Translations under genes and position numbers: made by a program
The notes under the pieces: generated by a model
Databases searched by the model: none
What the model was told of the DNA's origin: nothing
What the model saw: the letters and a program-made list of their open reading frames with translations, nothing else
Part shown: positions 17,358 to 25,142 of the stretch, one piece after another
How the letters are laid out: each line of letters starts with the position of its first letter
Numbering within the stretch: the stretch's first letter is position 1
DNA from: Arthrobacter hankyongi
GTDB taxonomy: Bacteria; Actinomycetota; Actinomycetes; Actinomycetales; Micrococcaceae
Length of the DNA: 64,000 nt
Direction of reading: 5' to 3'
NCBI RefSeq assembly: GCF_022012395.1
Contig: NZ_JAKLTQ010000003.1
Location: forward strand, 186,001-250,000

Positions 17358-18568
17358 GTTCTACAGCGACGTCCGGGAAATTTGACCGCCAAGCCCTCAT
17401 CAGCCTTGATGCCATCCGCGACAATGTGCGCCAGTTCCGCAAGGTAACCGAACCGGCCCGGGTAATGGCCGTGGTCAAGGCGGACGCCTACGGCCACGGT
17501 GCGCTGCCGGTGGCCCGGGCCGCCCTGGAGGCCGGGGCGTCGTGGCTCGGCGTCGCGCACATTTCCGAAGCACTTGTGCTGCGCGACGCCGGCATCGACG
17601 CGCCGCTGCTCGCCTGGCTGCACACGCCGGACAGCGATTTCGCTGCAGCCATCCGCGCAGGGGTGGACATCGGCATCTCCGGCTGGGAACTCGAGCACGT
17701 CGCCGCCGCGGCCCATGAGCAGGAGCGGCCCGCCCGCATCCACCTGAAAATCGACACCGGGCTCGGCCGCAACGGCTGCCCGCCCGATGAGTGGGAGGCC
17801 CTGATCGGCCGCGCCCAGGCCTTCCAGGACGAGGGGCTGCTGCGCGTGGTCGGTGTCTTTTCCCACCTGGCCGTGGCCGACGAGCCGCAGCGGCCCGAGA
17901 CGGACGAGCAGATCGACAGGTTCCGGGCGGCCGTCGCCGCGGCCGAGGATGCCGGGCTGCATCTGGAGGTCAGGCACCTGGCCAACACCCCGGGCGCGCT
18001 GACCCGCCCGGACGCCCACTTTGACCTGGTCCGCATCGGCCTGGGGCTCTACGGGCTTTCCCCGTTCGAGAACCAGCGTGCCGAGGACCTGAAGCTGACG
18101 CCGGCGATGACGCTGCGCACCAGGGTGGCCAACTGCAAGAAGGTCCCGGTGGACCAGGGTGTCTCCTACGGGCTGCATTACCGCACCCAGGAGCCGACCA
18201 CGCTGGTCCTGGTCCCGATGGGCTATGCGGACGGGGTGCCGCGGATTGCCAGCGGCGCCCAGGTGGCCATTCGCGGCCGCCGGTACGACGTCGTCGGACG
18301 CATCGCCATGGACCAGTTCGTGGTGGACCTGAAGTCGGCCGACGCCGGCTTTGAACCCGGGGAGGAGATCATCCTCTTCGGCCCCGGCGATGACGCGCCG
18401 GATGCGACGGACTGGGCCGTGGCCTCGGGCACGATCAATTACGAGATTGTCACGCGGATCAGCGGCCGGGTGCCGCGCGCCTACACGGGCCAGTCGCCGG
18501 AGCCGGCTGCCGTGCCCGAGGGCGCCGGTCCCGCGGCGCAGACGGCCCCCTCGGTGGCGGCGCCGTGA
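17354..18568 (+). CDS. alr: Alanine racemase
   Basis: 404 residues. The PLP-binding lysine is in VMAVVKADAYGHGA near the N terminus and the catalytic tyrosine in VSYGLHYRT of the C-terminal domain, with LVPMGYADGVPR after it. It makes D-alanine for peptidoglycan. The GTG start overlaps the upstream stop as GTGA; a weak AACAAT also lies 6 nt upstream. It ends in another GTGA overlap with tsaE, so cell-wall precursor and tRNA-modification genes form one transcription unit. A 30-residue Pro/Ala-rich tail extends past the usual C terminus. Confidence 0.95.
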   Translation: MSSTATSGKFDRQALISLDAIRDNVRQFRKVTEPARVMAVVKADAYGHGALPVARAALEAGASWLGVAHISEALVLRDAGIDAPLLAWLHTPDSDFAAAIRAGVDIGISGWELEHVAAAAHEQERPARIHLKIDTGLGRNGCPPDEWEALIGRAQAFQDEGLLRVVGVFSHLAVADEPQRPETDEQIDRFRAAVAAAEDAGLHLEVRHLANTPGALTRPDAHFDLVRIGLGLYGLSPFENQRAEDLKLTPAMTLRTRVANCKKVPVDQGVSYGLHYRTQEPTTLVLVPMGYADGVPRIASGAQVAIRGRRYDVVGRIAMDQFVVDLKSADAGFEPGEEIILFGPGDDAPDATDWAVASGTINYEIVTRISGRVPRAYTGQSPEPAAVPEGAGPAAQTAPSVAAP

Positions 18569-19116
18569 ACGGTCCGGCGGAACCGGCACCCGTCTGGAGC
18601 GTGGAACTGAGCGCTTCCAGCGCGGCGGACACCCAGGCACTTGCGTCGCGGATCGGCACCGTGCTGCAGGCCGGGGACCTGCTGGTGCTCGCGGGCGAGC
18701 TCGGCGCCGGTAAGACCACCTTCACCCAGGGGCTGGGCCAGGGCCTGGGTGTGCGCCCGGGCATCATCTCGCCCACCTTCGTGCTGGTGCGCAGCCATCC
18801 CAGCCTCGGCGGCGGCCCGGACCTGGTCCATGTCGATGCCTACCGGCTGGGCTCCGACGCGGAAATCGACGACATCGACCTGGAGAACACCGCGGACTCT
18901 GCCGTCACCGTGGTGGAGTGGGGCCGCGGCCGGGTCGAGCATCTGAGCGACAGCTGGCTCGATATCACCTTCGAGCGCAGCACCGGCGCTCCGGCCGCTG
19001 CCGGTCCGGAGCGGGCCGGCTTCACCGCGGACTTCGACGAAGCGGACCAGGACGAGCCGCGGGTCATCCGGATCGCCGCCTACGGCCCGCGCTGGGAGGG
19101 CCGGCCGCTGTTCTGA
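18565..19116 (+). CDS. tsaE: tRNA t6A37 biosynthesis ATPase TsaE
   Basis: 183 residues, a small P-loop ATPase with GELGAGKTTFTQG (Walker A), SPTFVLVRSHP (switch-like Thr) and VTVVEWGRG near the C terminus. It regulates the TsaB-TsaD complex in N6-threonylcarbamoyladenosine synthesis at tRNA position 37. Its length is somewhat longer than the E. coli protein because of an actinobacterial insertion near residues 140-165. It is coupled to alr by GTGA. Confidence 0.93.
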   Translation: MNGPAEPAPVWSVELSASSAADTQALASRIGTVLQAGDLLVLAGELGAGKTTFTQGLGQGLGVRPGIISPTFVLVRSHPSLGGGPDLVHVDAYRLGSDAEIDDIDLENTADSAVTVVEWGRGRVEHLSDSWLDITFERSTGAPAAAGPERAGFTADFDEADQDEPRVIRIAAYGPRWEGRPLF

Positions 19117-19127
19117 CCGTCTGGCCC

Positions 19128-19189
19128 GGGCGGGGCCGGCCGCACGGGTAAACCGGCTCTGCGGGGCGGGGCCGGCCGCACGAGTAAAC
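19128..19189 (+). repeat. Tandem 26-bp direct repeat carrying the tsaB promoter region
   Basis: A 26-bp unit at 19128-19153 recurs at 19164-19189 with one difference, a period of 36 bp. Each contains the self-complementary GGCCGGCC and ends in GTAAAC. The second copy supplies TAAACT (19185-19190), 6 nt before the tsaB GTG at 19197. It looks like a duplicated promoter segment. Confidence 0.7.
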
Positions 19190-19196
19190 TAGTCGG

Positions 19197-19868
19197 GTGC
19201 TGATCCTCTCCATCGATACTTCCGCCATTGCCAGCGCGGCGCTGCTGACCGGAGAGGGGCAGACCCTCACTGCTTTCGCCACCGAGGACACCCGCACCCA
19301 TGCCGAGGTCCTGGCCCCGGGCATCCGCGCCCTGCTGGACGAGTCCGGCATCCGCCCGGACCAGCTCGACGCCCTGGTGGTCGGCGTCGGACCCGGACCG
19401 TTCACCGGCCTGCGGTCCGGGATTGCGACGGCGCGGACGCTGGCTTTCGCCTGGCACAAGCCGCTGCACGGGGTGATGAGCCTGGACGCCGTCGCCGCCG
19501 ACGCGGCCCCGGCCGCCCGTGCGGCAGGGCACACAGAATTCCTGGTGGCCACCGATGCCCGGCGCCGGGAGGTTTACTGGGCCCGCTACGGCACGGACGG
19601 CAGCGGGTGGCCGGTGCTGCTGGACGGCCCGCACGTCGGCCCGGCCGCGGAACTGCCGCCGCTGCCGGCCTACGGCCGCGGCGCCGGAATCTACCAGGAC
19701 CAGTTGGACGCGGTGGCCGGTTTCGGGCAGCTTCAGCCCACCGCCGAGGCGCTGGGCCGCACCGCCGCCGCCCGGTTGTCGCACGGGGTGCCGCTGCTGG
19801 ACACCACGCCGCTGTACCTGCGCGAATCCGATGCCAAGGTGCCCGGCCCGCGGAAGCGGGCACTGTGA
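19197..19868 (+). CDS. tsaB: tRNA t6A37 biosynthesis protein TsaB
   Basis: 223 residues of the ASKHA fold, with ILSIDTSAIASAALL at the N terminus and VVGVGPGPFTGLRSGIATART. TsaB lacks catalysis of its own and forms the dimer scaffold for TsaD. The GTG start has no Shine-Dalgarno; TAAACT lies 6 nt upstream, so the 80-bp gap after tsaE probably holds a second, leaderless promoter of the operon. The stop overlaps rimI by GTGA. Confidence 0.93.
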   Translation: MLILSIDTSAIASAALLTGEGQTLTAFATEDTRTHAEVLAPGIRALLDESGIRPDQLDALVVGVGPGPFTGLRSGIATARTLAFAWHKPLHGVMSLDAVAADAAPAARAAGHTEFLVATDARRREVYWARYGTDGSGWPVLLDGPHVGPAAELPPLPAYGRGAGIYQDQLDAVAGFGQLQPTAEALGRTAAARLSHGVPLLDTTPLYLRESDAKVPGPRKRAL

Positions 19869-20410
19869 GCGCCGCCGCCATGCGTCCCGGCGCAGCCGGC
19901 ATCCGCCCGATGACCGAGGCGGACGTTCCGGCCGTGGACGCCCTGGAGAAGGCCCTGTTCCCGGTGGACGCCTGGCCCACCTACATGTTCTACGACGAGC
20001 TGTCCCAGCCGGACACCCGCACCTACTATGTGGCTGTTGACGCGCTGGGCACCGTGATCGGCTACGCCGGCGTGATGTGCGTACCGCCGATCGCCGACGT
20101 GCAGACCATCGCCGTTGTCCCCGAACGCGAGGGGCAGGGGATCGGCACCGAACTGCTGGCCACGCTGATCGAGGAGGCCCGCGCGTTCGGGGCCCGGGAC
20201 GTGCTGCTCGAAGTGCGGGCGGACAACCCGCGGGCGCAGCGGCTGTACGGCTGGTTCGGCTTCGAGCAGATCCACATCCGGCCGCGCTATTACCGCGACG
20301 GCGCGGACGCACTGATCATGCAGCTGGTGCTGGCCAACTGGACCGGCGTCCCGGCCCGGCGCAGCGAAGCCATCCCGGCGCCCCACAACATCACCGAGGA
20401 GACACAGTGA
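19865..20410 (+). CDS. rimI: Ribosomal protein S18-alanine N-acetyltransferase RimI
   Basis: 181 residues. This is a GNAT enzyme with the acetyl-CoA loop [12 protein letters not shown] and the RimI-typical [23 protein letters not shown]. It acetylates the N terminus of ribosomal protein S18. A start at GTG 19865 gives the GTGA overlap with tsaB and the expected length. The C-terminal 20 residues are poorly conserved. It sits between tsaB and tsaD, as in many actinobacteria. Confidence 0.92.
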   Translation: MSAAAMRPGAAGIRPMTEADVPAVDALEKALFPVDAWPTYMFYDELSQPDTRTYYVAVDALGTVIGYAGVMCVPPIADVQTIAVVPEREGQGIGTELLATLIEEARAFGARDVLLEVRADNPRAQRLYGWFGFEQIHIRPRYYRDGADALIMQLVLANWTGVPARRSEAIPAPHNITEETQ

Positions 20411-21474
20411 ACCGCGAGAAGCCGCTGGTGCTCGGCATCGAATCCTCCTGCGACGAGACCGGCGTCGGGATCGTCCGCGGCGACGAACTGCTGGCCAACA
20501 CCGTGTCCTCCTCGATGGAGGAGCATGTACGCTTCGGCGGAGTGATCCCGGAGATCGCCTCCCGCGCCCATTTGGACGCGATGATCCCCACGTTGCGCCA
20601 GGCCCTGGACGAGGCAGGGGTCACGCTGGACGAGGTCGACGCTCTGGCCGTGACATCCGGACCGGGGCTGGCCGGCGCGCTGATGGTCGGCGTCTGCGCG
20701 GCCAAGGCGCTCGCGCTTGCCACCGGCAAGCCGCTGTTTGCGATCAACCACCTGGTCGCCCACATCGGCGTGGGACTGCTCGACGGCGGCGAGCTGCCGC
20801 AGAACCTTGGCGCCCTGCTGGTGTCCGGCGGCCACACCGAGATCCTGCGGGTGAAGTCCATCACCGATGACGTCGAGCTGCTCGGCTCCACCATCGACGA
20901 CGCCGCGGGCGAGGCGTATGACAAGGTGGCGCGCATCCTCGGGCTCGGCTATCCGGGCGGGCCGGCGATCGACAGGCTCTCCCGCGAGGGCAACCCGAAG
21001 GCCATCCGCTTCCCGCGCGGGCTCAGCCAGCCCAAGTACATGGGCAGCGCCGAGGCGCCCGGGCCGCACCGCTACGACTGGTCCTTCTCCGGCCTGAAGA
21101 CCGCCGTCGCCCGCTGCGTGGAGCAGTACGAAGCGGCTGGCGAAGCGGTCCCGGTGGCCGACATCGCCGCGTCCTTCCAGGAAGCGGTGGTCGACGTGAT
21201 CACGGCCAAGGCCATGCTGGCCTGCACCGAGCACGGGATCACCAACCTGCTGCTCGGCGGCGGCGTGGCGGCGAACTCGCGGCTGCGCGCGCTGACCGAG
21301 GAGCGCTGCGCGGCGCACGGGATCAGCCTGCGGGTGCCGCCGATCAACCTGTGCACGGACAACGGCGCCATGGTCGCGGCCCTGGGCGCCCAGGTGGTCA
21401 TGGCCGGCGCCGGGCCCAGCGGCCTCACGTTCGCCCCGGATTCCTCCATGCCGGTGACGTCCGTCCACCTGTAG
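20407..21474 (+). CDS. tsaD: tRNA N6-adenosine threonylcarbamoyltransferase TsaD
   Basis: 355 residues, the catalytic subunit of t6A synthesis. The metal-binding His pair is seen in [11 protein letters not shown], with [10 protein letters not shown] at the N terminus, [10 protein letters not shown] and the C-terminal [15 protein letters not shown] and [15 protein letters not shown] start with GTGA overlap from rimI. This closes the alr-tsaE-tsaB-rimI-tsaD unit. Confidence 0.96.
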   Translation: MNREKPLVLGIESSCDETGVGIVRGDELLANTVSSSMEEHVRFGGVIPEIASRAHLDAMIPTLRQALDEAGVTLDEVDALAVTSGPGLAGALMVGVCAAKALALATGKPLFAINHLVAHIGVGLLDGGELPQNLGALLVSGGHTEILRVKSITDDVELLGSTIDDAAGEAYDKVARILGLGYPGGPAIDRLSREGNPKAIRFPRGLSQPKYMGSAEAPGPHRYDWSFSGLKTAVARCVEQYEAAGEAVPVADIAASFQEAVVDVITAKAMLACTEHGITNLLLGGGVAANSRLRALTEERCAAHGISLRVPPINLCTDNGAMVAALGAQVVMAGAGPSGLTFAPDSSMPVTSVHL

Positions 21475-21485
21475 GCGGGCCCTGT

Positions 21486-21498
21486 TAGCATCGCCCCA
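21486..21498 (+). promoter_or_regulatory. Leaderless-type -10 for the small membrane protein gene
   Basis: TAGCAT at 21486-21491, 6 nt, ATG at 21498. There is no Shine-Dalgarno. Confidence 0.5.
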
Positions 21499-21749
21499 TG
21501 ATGCTCCTGCGGCGTCCGGCCGCGGTCCTGTCGGTAACCGGGCTGGCGCTTGTGCTGGCTGGAATTGTCCTCTGCCTCACGTCGCCGCCCCATGACTTCG
21601 CACTCTTTGCCGGTGCGCCCTTCTCACCGCTGGACCTGCTCTCGGGCCAGCAGAAAGCGGGGCTGGCCGTTTCCGGCTTCGGGCTGCTGACTCTCGCCCT
21701 CGGTGCCGGCACCGCCTTGGGCCTCCGCCTGGCCAGGCGTGGCCCGTAA
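21498..21749 (+). CDS. Small two-pass membrane protein
   Basis: 83 residues with two hydrophobic helices (about 9-28 and 52-77) joined by a short hydrophilic loop (FSPLDLLSGQQ), ending in basic residues LRLARRGP. No family was recognised. Support is the leaderless-type -10 at the ATG, compatible codon usage and a hairpin after the stop. Confidence 0.55.
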   Translation: MMLLRRPAAVLSVTGLALVLAGIVLCLTSPPHDFALFAGAPFSPLDLLSGQQKAGLAVSGFGLLTLALGAGTALGLRLARRGP

Positions 21750-21771
21750 CCCCTCCCCTCCATCCCTCCCA

Positions 21772-21833
21772 CATCGACTTGACGGATAACGCCGTTTTCA
21801 CGCCTGGAAAGGGCGTTATCTGGCAAGTCGATG
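21772..21833. terminator. Long hairpin between convergent genes
   Basis: Arms of 22 nt at 21772-21793 and 21812-21833 pair with two mismatches. The stem continues inward through TTTTC/GAAAG, and flanking CATCCC/GGGATG can extend it outward. It lies midway between convergent genes and has no U-tract. It may be a bidirectional terminator or a dispersed intergenic repeat. Confidence 0.55.
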
Positions 21834-21852
21834 GGGGATGGTGGGGCAGGGG

Positions 21853-23001
21853 TCAGTAGCCGTTGCGCAGCAGCTGGATGCCGTCCAGGACGACGGCGCG
21901 CAGGTCGTCGTCGTTCTCGGCGGCGATCCGCCGCTGGCGCTGGTAGCCGGCTCCGCGCTGCAGGATGCCCTCGATGTCGGCCAGTTCCTTGCTGCAGCCC
22001 AGCCGGCGTGCCACCGGCTCGAGCCGGTTGAGCACATGTTCGCGCAGGTGGTCGGTGACCAGCATTTCCTTGCCGGCTGCATCCAGGATCACGATCGCGT
22101 CCAGGCCGTAGCGGGCGGCCCGCCACTTGTTCTCCTGCACATGCCACGGCGGCATCGTGGGAATCGCCCAGCCCTCGTCCAGCACGGTGGAGAACTCCTC
22201 CACCAGGCACTGCGTCAATGCCGCGACCGCGCCGACCTCCTCCAGCGTGGCCATGCCGTCGCAGACCCGCATTTCGATGGTGCCCAGCCGGGGCACGGGC
22301 CGGATATCCCAGCGGATCTCGCTGATCACGTCGATCACCCCGGTGGTCACCATGGCCTGCACGTAGTCCTCGTAGGACGCCCAGGAGGGGAACTGGAACG
22401 GCAGTCCGGCGGTGGGCAGTTGCTGGAACATCAGCGCCCGCTGTGAGGCATAGCCCGTGTCCTCCCCGCCCCAGTACGGCGACGAGGCGGAGAGCGCCTG
22501 GAAATGCGGGAAGTAGTTGATCAGCCCGTCCATCACCGGCAGCGCCTTGTCCCGGTGGTCCAGACCCACATGGACATGCACTCCGTAGATCACCATCTGC
22601 TGGCCCCACCACTGGGTCCGGTCGATCAGCTTGGCGTAGCGTTCCTTGTCCGTCACCGGCTGGGAGCGCGGGGCGGCGAAGGGGTGGCTGCCGGCGCAGA
22701 AGAGTTCCACGCCCATCGGATCGGTGGCGGTGCGCACCGACGCCAGGCCGCCGGCCAATTCGTCCTTGGCCTGTTCCACGGAGGTGCAGATCCCGGTGAC
22801 CAGTTCCACCGTGTTCAGCAGCAGCTCCTGCTTCACGTGGGGATGCTCGTCATCGTCCTTGAGTTCCGGGTGGTGGCTCTTCAGGTCCTGCAGTACGTCC
22901 TGGGCCACCGAGACCAGTTCGCCGGTCCGGCGGTCCACCAGCGCCAGCTCCCATTCCACGCCCAGGGTGGACCGGGCGGAGGGGGCGAAATCGATGTTCA
23001 C
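21853..23001 (-). CDS. Carboxylate-amine ligase, glutamate-cysteine ligase family 2 (YbdK type)
   Basis: 382 residues. LGVEWELALVDRRTGEL begins the fold; YGVHVHVGLDHR, RWDIRPVPRLGTIEMRVCDG and ENKWRAARYGLDA are typical of the GCS2/COG2170 family. E. coli YbdK has only weak gamma-glutamylcysteine synthetase activity in vitro. In mycothiol-using actinobacteria the physiological role is unclear. The start is GTG at 23001 with GGAG ten bases upstream; the longer frame would overlap the divergent lipoprotein gene. Confidence 0.88.
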   Translation of the reverse strand: MNIDFAPSARSTLGVEWELALVDRRTGELVSVAQDVLQDLKSHHPELKDDDEHPHVKQELLLNTVELVTGICTSVEQAKDELAGGLASVRTATDPMGVELFCAGSHPFAAPRSQPVTDKERYAKLIDRTQWWGQQMVIYGVHVHVGLDHRDKALPVMDGLINYFPHFQALSASSPYWGGEDTGYASQRALMFQQLPTAGLPFQFPSWASYEDYVQAMVTTGVIDVISEIRWDIRPVPRLGTIEMRVCDGMATLEEVGAVAALTQCLVEEFSTVLDEGWAIPTMPPWHVQENKWRAARYGLDAIVILDAAGKEMLVTDHLREHVLNRLEPVARRLGCSKELADIEGILQRGAGYQRQRRIAAENDDDLRAVVLDGIQLLRNGY

Positions 23002-23071
23002 TGGCGGCTCCTGAGGGCGGGGGACGGGCTGAGCGGGGGAGGGGGAGCCCAGCACGATTCTATTCCAGTGG

Positions 23072-23085
23072 TACGGTCTCAGATG
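23072..23085 (+). promoter_or_regulatory. Leaderless-type -10 for the NagZ-like lipoprotein gene
   Basis: TACGGT at 23072-23077, 7 nt, GTG at 23085. Confidence 0.5.
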
Positions 23086-24746
23086 TGAGTTTTTCCGGGC
23101 CGCGGCCATGGCGTGCAACACTTTCCGCCCTGGCCCTTTCAGCCGCCGTCCTGCTGTCCTCCTGTAGCGCCAACCCACCCGCTTCCGTACCGGGAACCGG
23201 TGCACCGCCGTCGTCGTCCGCGGCACAGCCGCAGGAGGAACCACCGCTGTCCTGGGGTCCGTCGCAACAGAATTACGACGACGCCAAGGCCGCGGTTGCG
23301 CACATGACCCTGGCCGAGAAGGCCGGCCAGGTCATGGTGGCATTCTACGCCGGGACGGACCCGGCGCCGCAGCTGCAGGCGATCAAGGACCTGCATCTGG
23401 GCGGCAGCATCATCATGGGGGACAACGTACCCACCGACGCCGGCGGCCGCGTGGACATCGCAGCGATGAAGACCGTCAATGAGTCCCTGCAGCAGGCGCT
23501 GTCCCAGGGCCGCAACTGGCCGGGGATCATTTCGGTGGACCAGGAAGGCGGCCTGGTGGCCCGGCTGCGGGCGCCGCTGACCGAGTGGCCGTCGCCGATG
23601 ACCTACGGCGCCGCCGGCAGCGCGGACGTCTCCCGCAATTCGATGCAGGCACTGGCCACCGAACTGGCCGCGCTGGGCTTCACGATGGACCACGCACCCA
23701 GCGCCGACCTGACCGTGGGCGCGCAGGATCCGACCATCGGCGCGCGCTCGCTGGGCAGCAGCGGTGCGGTGGCCGGGCCGCAGCTGGCGCCGCTGCTGGC
23801 AGGTTTCGAAGCGGCCGGAGTGCTGCCCAGCGTCAAGCACTTCCCCGGCCACGGCTCGGTGACCACCGACTCGCACCTGGCCCTGCCCGAGCAGAAGGCG
23901 TCCCTGGCGCAGCTGCGGAAGCGGGACTGGGCACCCTTCCGGGACGCCATCGCTGCCGCCGCGCCGGTGGTGATGATGGGCCACATCGCCGTCGACGCGC
24001 TCGAACCGGGCATGCCCTCCTCGCTGTCCGCCGCCAGCTATAAGGCACTGCGCGGGCTGGGCTTTGAGGGCGTGGCGATCACCGACGCGCTGAACATGGG
24101 CGCCATCGAGTCCACGTATCCGGGCGGGCAGGCTGCGCCGATGGCCCTGCAGGCCGGGGCTGACCTGCTGCTGATGCCGGCGGATCCGTATGCCGCGCAC
24201 GCCGCCATTGTGGCCGCGGTCAAGGACGGTTCCCTGCCGCAGCAACGGCTGGACGAGGCTGCCACCCGCGTGGCCACCCTGCAGCTCTGGCAGGAATCCC
24301 TGCACAATTCCCTCGGCAAAGAGGTACCCCTGACGGAGGTGGGAGCGCACCTGGCCGAGTCCAAGGCGGCCTCGGCGGCGGCGCTGACAGTGCTGACCGG
24401 GCAGTGCTCCGGCGACCAACTGCACGGCTCGCTCACGATCCGGGGTGCCGATGCCCAGGACGTGCAGCGGCTGACCGAGGCGGCCCGGGCCCGCGGACTG
24501 CAGGTGGGCGGCGGTCCGGTGCTCACCCTGCTCGACGGCGGCGAAGCCGGCTCGGGGGATATCGCCGTCGCACTCGGCGACCCCTGGGGCCTGGCCGCTG
24601 CCGATGCCCGGCTGAAGGCCGCGTTGTACGGGGACACCCCGGCGGCGTTCGAGGCGTTGCTGGACTACCTGACCGGCGAGGCGCCGGCACCTGGCAAATT
24701 GCCGGCCAAGGTGGGCAGCTACGCGGTCGGTACCGGCTGCAAATAG
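23085..24746 (+). CDS. Exported GH3 beta-N-acetylhexosaminidase-like lipoprotein (NagZ family)
   Basis: 553 residues. A signal peptide ends in the lipobox LLSSC (Cys27), so the mature protein should be lipid-anchored outside the membrane. The GH3 domain (about 70-400) has the NagZ features VDQEGGLVARL, VKHFPGHGSVTTDSHL (catalytic His-Asp loop) and GVAITDALNMGAI (Asp nucleophile). A C-terminal domain of about 150 residues is less conserved. In Gram-positive bacteria such enzymes trim N-acetylglucosamine from cell-wall turnover fragments. Confidence 0.9.
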   Translation: MSFSGPRPWRATLSALALSAAVLLSSCSANPPASVPGTGAPPSSSAAQPQEEPPLSWGPSQQNYDDAKAAVAHMTLAEKAGQVMVAFYAGTDPAPQLQAIKDLHLGGSIIMGDNVPTDAGGRVDIAAMKTVNESLQQALSQGRNWPGIISVDQEGGLVARLRAPLTEWPSPMTYGAAGSADVSRNSMQALATELAALGFTMDHAPSADLTVGAQDPTIGARSLGSSGAVAGPQLAPLLAGFEAAGVLPSVKHFPGHGSVTTDSHLALPEQKASLAQLRKRDWAPFRDAIAAAAPVVMMGHIAVDALEPGMPSSLSAASYKALRGLGFEGVAITDALNMGAIESTYPGGQAAPMALQAGADLLLMPADPYAAHAAIVAAVKDGSLPQQRLDEAATRVATLQLWQESLHNSLGKEVPLTEVGAHLAESKAASAAALTVLTGQCSGDQLHGSLTIRGADAQDVQRLTEAARARGLQVGGGPVLTLLDGGEAGSGDIAVALGDPWGLAAADARLKAALYGDTPAAFEALLDYLTGEAPAPGKLPAKVGSYAVGTGCK

Positions 24747-24795
24747 TCCCTTAGCGTCTGGCGGGACCGGCGGCCCGTATCCGGCTCCGATCTTC

Positions 24796-24832
24796 TGAGT
24801 AGTCAGCGGACGGAGCCCGTATGGACTACTGA
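24796..24832 (+). terminator. Hairpin after the nagZ-like gene
   Basis: AGTAGTC at 24798-24804 pairs with GACTACT at 24824-24830. There is no T-run. A similar TGAGTA/TACTCA inverted repeat, also next to CCCGTAT and GTGCC, is found at 32569-32605. Confidence 0.4.
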
Positions 24833-24924
24833 TGTGCCGGCAACTTGGGCTTCCTAGACTGCAATCGTAGGGGCAATTCGAGTACGTTTCTTCACCGCAC
24901 AGCGGCGCTCGGTCACGGGCGCCT

Positions 24925-24972
24925 ACCGCCATGTTCCCTGCGGCAGCCAGGCTGCCTCGGAAACATGGCGGT
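24925..24972 (+). other. Strong 48-nt hairpin in the NRPS leader
   Basis: ACCGCCATGTT (24925-24935) pairs perfectly with AACATGGCGGT (24962-24972). An inner stem GGCAGCC/GGCTGCC closes the tip. It lies 170 nt before the likely NRPS start and may be part of a structured 5' leader. Confidence 0.55.
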
Positions 24973-24980
24973 TCCCATGC

Positions 24981-25037
24981 GGAGCCGGCGGCGGCGCCTC
25001 GCGTGAGCGACGCATGCCCCCAGCCGTCGCCGGTTCC
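24981..25037 (+). other. Conserved structured element, copy A
   Basis: Positions 24981-24995 pair along 15 bases with 25023-25037 (two G-U pairs). The asymmetric interior holds a small apical hairpin GCGT/ACGC (25001-25013) and the loop ATGCCCCCA. The outer stem and the loop are nearly identical to copy B at 32668-32721, while the apical hairpin differs in sequence but still pairs. Confidence 0.6.
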
Positions 25038-25142
25038 ATCCCGTATGCCCGGCTGCCGGCCACCGGGCTGCAAGACAACGCGGTCGACGGCCCTTCCACG
25101 TGTCCTTTGGTGGAAGCAACTGAAGTATCTGGGGGATCTTCA

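Larger units (their letters stand above)
24747..25142. other. 396-bp non-coding region upstream of the Pls-like NRPS
   Basis: This gap holds no convincing gene. It contains three foldable elements, listed separately: a hairpin just after the nagZ-like gene, a long hairpin at 24925-24972, and a stem at 24981-25037 that recurs near 32668-32721. CCCGTAT occurs twice (24774-24780 and 24816-24822). No clear -35/-10 pair for the NRPS was found. Confidence 0.6.

Noticed and set aside
24860..25040. c-di-AMP (ydaO) or other known riboswitch in the NRPS leader
   Set aside because: The conserved cores of ydaO, lysine, TPP, FMN, glycine, SAM and cobalamin switches, as I remember them, are not present. 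A search against Rfam models would be decisive.
25014..25142. ATG 25014 as the start of the NRPS
   Set aside because: It lies in the loop of the structured element and has no ribosome binding site. TTG 25143 behind GGGGGA is better, although GTG 25110 cannot be excluded.
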